Of a DNA stretch of 40,306 bases, positions 37,167-40,306 are shown in pieces. Below the pieces are notes generated by a model, which made no database searches, was not told the DNA's origin, and saw only the letters and a program-made list of their open reading frames with translations. Positions within the stretch are counted from its first letter, which is position 1; every line of letters starts with the position of its first letter. The stretch is from a virus. Location of the stretch: IMG/VR virus record IMGVR_UViG_3300032080_000013, positions 1-40,306 of that record. One strand, 5' to 3'. The position numbers were made by a program, and so were the translations under genes.

Positions 37167-38054
37167 TCAGAACACCGCAGGGTTGGAGAACTGCGAGCCA
37201 AAACCCGTTGTCCCAGCCCCGAAGGTCGGGCTGGTGGGCGCGATCCCGGTGGAAGCACTGCCGCCGAAGCCGCCAAAACCGGCGAAGTTGGAGCCGAATC
37301 CACCTGCGATGGTGCCCAGGCCCTGCGCATATCCACCAATGGCCTGTGCGTCAGCCCTGCCGCCAGCGATTGCGGCCCCAGCTTGTGCGGCGCCCTGCTG
37401 TTGGTACAGGTTGGAAATGTTGTTGCCCGTCTGCATGCCGGCGTTACCGACACCCGCAGCAGCGTTCTGACTCATGCTGGTCAGCCCGCTCAGATTGGAA
37501 TACTGTTGTTGGATCTGCTGAGCAAGCAATGCGGGACTGAACTGAGCGAGAGCGCCTTGGATGTTGCCGCCCCTTAGCCCGCCCGTGGCCGCCGCGTTTT
37601 GGCGAATCGAGTTCTCGCCTTGAGACAACAGGCTTTGAAATCCAACCGAGTTCTGAATGCCATTGATCGCAGCTTGTTGCGCGCCGCCCCCATTCAGTCC
37701 GATGAGAGATTGCTGCGCAGAAAGAGAGCCGACCGTAGCACCCGGACGGTTTTCATACCTGCCGAGATTTTGGAAGTGCTCATCAGGATGCTGCGAATAG
37801 TAGGGATCAGAAGCAACATCGGGGTTCGCTGCCAAGTATTGCTGAGCGTTGAAGCTGCCGGTTCCTGCTTGAACATACGGATTGAGCAGTGACCGAATCT
37901 CGTCAAACTGCCTAGCTTGCTCGTTAATGCCTGCTTGAGCTGAGTCCGACTGTGCGGCTGATGCGCGATCCGCCGCAGCGGCTTGTTTCTTTCCTGCTGC
38001 GCTAGAAGCAACTCCGCCTACGACGGCGCTCCCCACCACTGCTGCTGCAACCAT
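37167..38054 (-). CDS. Ejection protein, gp7-like, 295 aa
   Basis: ATG at 38054 has an AAGGA site and follows the acetyltransferase stop by two bases. The N-terminus is a hydrophobic Ala/Gly/Val stretch (MVAAAVVGSAVVGGVASSAAGKK), then Gln/Ala-rich helices (QARQFDEIRSLLNPYVQAG) and a Gly/Phe-rich end (GGFGSNFAGFGGFGGSAS). This agrees with P22 gp7 (229) in order and composition. It likely inserts into host membrane during DNA ejection. Confidence 0.8.
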   Translation of the reverse strand: MVAAAVVGSAVVGGVASSAAGKKQAAAADRASAAQSDSAQAGINEQARQFDEIRSLLNPYVQAGTGSFNAQQYLAANPDVASDPYYSQHPDEHFQNLGRYENRPGATVGSLSAQQSLIGLNGGGAQQAAINGIQNSVGFQSLLSQGENSIRQNAAATGGLRGGNIQGALAQFSPALLAQQIQQQYSNLSGLTSMSQNAAAGVGNAGMQTGNNISNLYQQQGAAQAGAAIAGGRADAQAIGGYAQGLGTIAGGFGSNFAGFGGFGGSASTGIAPTSPTFGAGTTGFGSQFSNPAVF

Positions 38055-38056
38055 GA

Positions 38057-38512
38057 TCAATCCTTGAGAATCTTTGCGTACAGGCGTTCGACGGGCTTGT
38101 ACCCCAGCCGCTCAAACAGCGGCCCTTGGTCTAGATGCAACTTGGTTGCGGTAAACAGCTTGCGCACGCCGATGGCCTTCAATTCGCGCTCAACGGCCTG
38201 GAACATGCGAAGGCCAGTGACGCCGTGCCGGCGCTCGGGAGCGATCCAGTAGACATCGGTGATGCCGTGCAGCGTGGACTTGTAGTGAAGGTGACCGGAG
38301 ACGATGGCGACGTGATAGCCGACCAACTTCCCCTCTTGGCGCACGGTCAGGATGTGCAGCGCGCCCGACTCGTCAAGGGCGTCGTATTGATCGTGGTCGA
38401 TGTCTAACGGGACATCGGCATGGTTCAGTGCGATCTCGCGCCAATGCCGAGTCAGCAAGGGGAGCATTTCACCTTTGAGATCGCGCCAACGCTCGACAGC
38501 GTACTCGCTCAT
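38057..38512 (-). CDS. GNAT-family acetyltransferase, 151 aa
   Basis: The GNAT core is visible: GKLVGYHVAIVSGHLHYKSTLHGITDVYWIAPERRHGVTGLRMFQAVERELKAIGVRKLFTATK. The CoA-binding turn is ERRHGVTG and the final strand is FERLGYKPVERLYAKIL. It is a soluble enzyme. It overlaps the hydroxylase gene (ATGA) and lies immediately before the ejection-protein genes, so its substrate may be a virion or host protein. Substrate unknown. Confidence 0.85.
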   Translation of the reverse strand: MSEYAVERWRDLKGEMLPLLTRHWREIALNHADVPLDIDHDQYDALDESGALHILTVRQEGKLVGYHVAIVSGHLHYKSTLHGITDVYWIAPERRHGVTGLRMFQAVERELKAIGVRKLFTATKLHLDQGPLFERLGYKPVERLYAKILKD

Positions 38513-39090
38513 TTGGACACCCTTGCATCCATGACCAGATGAATGCGGTCCGTGTCTGAGCGGTTGATGATCTCGTGTTCAAGCGCATTGTTGAACCAGA
38601 AGATTGAGCCAGTTTCCCAGTAGGCCTCCTCGTGTTCCGAGCGGAACGAAACGCCTGGCTGGCTTTGCAAGACGATGTGGAAGCGGCTGTAATACTTGAC
38701 GTGTTCGGGGGTGTCCGCGTGCGGATAGATGCGTCCGCCCGGGGCAATGCGGTTGATCATCACGCGACCAAGCCGCTCGCCGCCGACAGCAGCAAACGTG
38801 CTCATCACCAAGGGGCGGGCCTCGGTCAGCACTGCATAGGCGGGCTGATCCTTGTTCTCGTGCTGGTCGTAGCCGGGAAGCTTGTTCTGCTTGTAGAGTT
38901 CGACCTGTTCTTCCGTGAAGTCCTTGGGACGATCAGGGAAGCGCAACATGATGGAATCGATCTCGCCGAATGGCCCTTGCGCATAGTCGCGGAGGAAGGT
39001 GTCGGCTTTCCATAGTTCGGGGCGACGCTGGATCGCCAGCATAAGAGGCGTGACGTTGACGCCCGTGGCGAGTCGTTGGAAGTTGCGCAT
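38509..39090 (-). CDS. 2OG-Fe(II) aspartyl/asparaginyl beta-hydroxylase-like protein, 193 aa
   Basis: The iron site H-x-D...H is at His124, Asp126 and His172 (RIYPHADTPEHVKYYSRFHIVLQ...WFNNALEHEIINRSDTDRIHLVMD) and Arg182 would bind 2-oxoglutarate. This is the Asp_Arg_Hydrox jelly-roll core. The first 90 residues are a divergent helical part. The enzyme would hydroxylate Asp or Asn side chains in a protein, needing oxygen and Fe(II). It precedes the GNAT gene. Virion proteins are plausible targets; other family uses are possible. Confidence 0.85.
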   Translation of the reverse strand: MRNFQRLATGVNVTPLMLAIQRRPELWKADTFLRDYAQGPFGEIDSIMLRFPDRPKDFTEEQVELYKQNKLPGYDQHENKDQPAYAVLTEARPLVMSTFAAVGGERLGRVMINRIAPGGRIYPHADTPEHVKYYSRFHIVLQSQPGVSFRSEHEEAYWETGSIFWFNNALEHEIINRSDTDRIHLVMDARVSK

Positions 39091-39132
39091 GCAGGTCTAC
39101 TCTCTTTCGAGGAAGTCGCCCCGCTGGCAGGC

Positions 39133-39179
39133 TTTCGGCTCAGCTAACCGGAACACGGCTCGCGCGAGTTTAGCCGAAA
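39133..39179 (-). promoter_or_regulatory. Hairpin in the gap upstream of the hydroxylase gene
   Basis: An eight-bp perfect inverted repeat (TTTCGGCT / AGCCGAAA, 39133-39140 with 39172-39179) encloses a palindromic CTCGCGCGAG. It lies in a 108-base gap after the fibre-like gene, one of few gaps in this operon. It may terminate some transcripts or stabilise ends; no clear U run. Confidence 0.4.
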
Positions 39180-39198
39180 ACTATCGAAATGTTAACTG

Positions 39199-39918
39199 TC
39201 ATAGCTTGTATGCACCGATAAGGGGTGCTGCATCGGCCACAACCGGGACCGTCATGCGTTTGTTGGCCGCGAAATCGGACGAGGCAGATACGCCTCTTAC
39301 GCTTGCTGAACCAGAACTCGTCCGAATAGGCACTTGAGCGTCTGTAAAGTCAGTCCACCAGATCGTGAACAAGGCTTGCGTGTCGGGATTCGCTCGGGTT
39401 GCACCTGACGCGGTGCTTCCTATCGTCCCGCCATTGGCCCTCACCCATCCTGCGGGGAAGGAAGCGGCCGCACGTTGCCTGAAGTCACCAGTCAAGACCG
39501 CAACATCGATGCCGAGAGCCGTTCGAGCGCCTGCCGCCGTCGTGGCGCCTGTGCCGCCATGAGAGATATCGAGCGTACCGCCCATCTCGCCTATGTCTAG
39601 TTCGGACTCTTTGACTCTGATCGTTACCGTGTTTGGGGTGACCTCGTCAACAAGCTCTATCCCTTCGTCACCAAGCAGCCGCCGGGAGTTATCAAGTTCG
39701 CCTTCTGCGTTGAAGACAACATAGGAGCGGTTTTGCAGGAGATCAGCGAGATCCGAGGCGGCTTGTGCGATGGCCCTGATCTCATCGGCATTGCCAGGTA
39801 GCGCCTCCTCCACGTTGCTCTGCAAGTTCTCGAACTTGCGAATCGTGGCGGGGCTACGGATGAACTCGGCCAACTCCGACCGGCTGATTGTTTGCTGTTT
39901 GACGGGGACTGTAGCCAT
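39199..39918 (-). CDS. Tail needle/fibre-like protein at the gp26 position, 239 aa
   Basis: ATG at 39918 overlaps the gp10-like stop as TGATG. The N-terminal 60 residues are helical (SELAEFIRSPATIRKFENLQSNVEEAL) and then a beta part (RSYVVFNAEGELDNSRRLLGDEG). A fibre repeat follows (GGTLDISHGGTGATTAAGARTALGID) and a C-terminal domain with GWVRANGGTIG, as in tail collar or receptor-binding tips. In P22 the next gene after 10 is the tail needle 26 (233 residues), so it may be the needle analogue. Sequence similarity to gp26 is not evident. Confidence 0.68.
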   Translation of the reverse strand: MATVPVKQQTISRSELAEFIRSPATIRKFENLQSNVEEALPGNADEIRAIAQAASDLADLLQNRSYVVFNAEGELDNSRRLLGDEGIELVDEVTPNTVTIRVKESELDIGEMGGTLDISHGGTGATTAAGARTALGIDVAVLTGDFRQRAAASFPAGWVRANGGTIGSTASGATRANPDTQALFTIWWTDFTDAQVPIRTSSGSASVRGVSASSDFAANKRMTVPVVADAAPLIGAYKL

Positions 39919-40306
39919 CACGCAAGCGGCTCTACAGCCATGTCCAGACGAATAAAAGAGAGGTGAGCGTCCGACGTCCCCCTGAAACTCTGGATTCGCC
40001 AGTTGCGCATGTGTCCAAACCTACGCCAAGCGAGGCGCTTGTCTCGTTCGCCGAGCTTTCCTGCCTTGATGGGGCGTTCTGCGCTCCAAGTCCGTCCGTC
40101 CACGGAATAGGACGACCAGATCACGGGATCATCCCCAAACGCCGCATTGCCGGGGAGGCCCACAAGCTCGACCTCATGGACGATTGCGCCTTTTCCCTCG
40201 TTGTAAAGCGCAGAGACACCGAAATTCCACCCGTTGACCTCGCCATAGTGGCTGGACACGGACTCTGTCAGTTCGCAGAGTCGCTTGTTGTCTGGATCGC
40301 CGCCAA
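39918..40306 (-). CDS. P22 gp10-like tail/DNA stabilisation protein, C-terminal part
   Basis: This continues the gene at 1-1136 across the circular join; the segment 40180-40306 is the duplicated overlap. The end (SYSVDGRTWSAERPIKAGKLGERDKRLAWRRFGHMRNWRIQSFRGTSDAHLSFIRLDMAVEPLA) is typical of P22 gp10-type proteins: an Arg-rich segment followed by RGTSDA and a beta strand. Together with the left part it is 465 residues. The stop overlaps the next start. Confidence 0.85.
   Translation of the reverse strand, partial: GGDPDNKRLCELTESVSSHYGEVNGWNFGVSALYNEGKGAIVHEVELVGLPGNAAFGDDPVIWSSYSVDGRTWSAERPIKAGKLGERDKRLAWRRFGHMRNWRIQSFRGTSDAHLSFIRLDMAVEPLA
40180..40306. repeat. Terminal direct repeat (right copy): overlap of a circular map
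   Basis: Identical over 127 bases to positions 1-127. See the left copy for interpretation as a circular assembly overlap. Confidence 0.93.

Overview
This window is the complete genome of a tailed phage of the podovirus (short-tailed, P22-like) type. The first 127 bases are repeated exactly as the last 127 (1-127 = 40180-40306). The sequence is therefore a circular map opened at an arbitrary point, with a true unit length of 40,179 bp, and one gene (P22 gp10-like) spans the join. High GC content, strong Shine-Dalgarno sites, frequent GTG starts and the mix of families suggest a proteobacterial host. A beta-proteobacterium (Burkholderiales) is my guess; the sequence does not prove it.

The layout has three transcription blocks. 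(1) From a divergent control region (about 22.9-23.05 kb), an early leftward operon (22895 to 18435, minus strand) carries small unknown and membrane proteins, an ERF-type annealing protein, two winged-helix-like proteins, NinB and NinG. (2) Rightward from the same region (23053 to 29445, plus strand) lie a Cro-like HTH protein, tiny membrane proteins, a replication initiator, a DnaB-type helicase, further small genes and a secreted low-complexity protein. (3) A late leftward operon starts near 18.0 kb. It runs through the map join to 29769: tiny ORFs, TerS, a 22-residue membrane ORF, TerL, portal, scaffold, coat, gp4-like protein, a cassette of tail appendage genes, gp10-like protein, a fibre/needle-like protein, a 2OG-Fe(II) hydroxylase, a GNAT acetyltransferase, three ejection proteins (gp7, gp20 and gp16-like), a P22-type tailspike and the lysis genes. 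The late and rightward operons converge on a non-coding, structured region at 29446-29768.

The virion order terS-terL-portal-scaffold-coat-4-10-(26)-7-20-16-9 is the P22 order. The additions are the appendage cassette between genes 4 and 10 (SGNH esterase, LamG lectin-like, second beta-helix spike, SPRY) and the hydroxylase/acetyltransferase pair. Nearly all genes overlap by ATGA, GTGA or TGATG, which points to translational coupling and helps fix starts, including those of several ORFs of only 19-58 codons. I found no integrase, CI-type repressor, tRNA, CRISPR or insertion sequence.

The most novel-looking items are: a promoter-hairpin unit at 18311-18454 whose RNA could form a large pseudoknot just upstream of the late genes; three helically phased 11-bp repeats between terL and the portal gene; the micro-ORFs coupled into the terminase region; the hydroxylase/acetyltransferase pair inside the ejection-protein block; and phased GTAGA repeats inside the initiator gene, a candidate origin.
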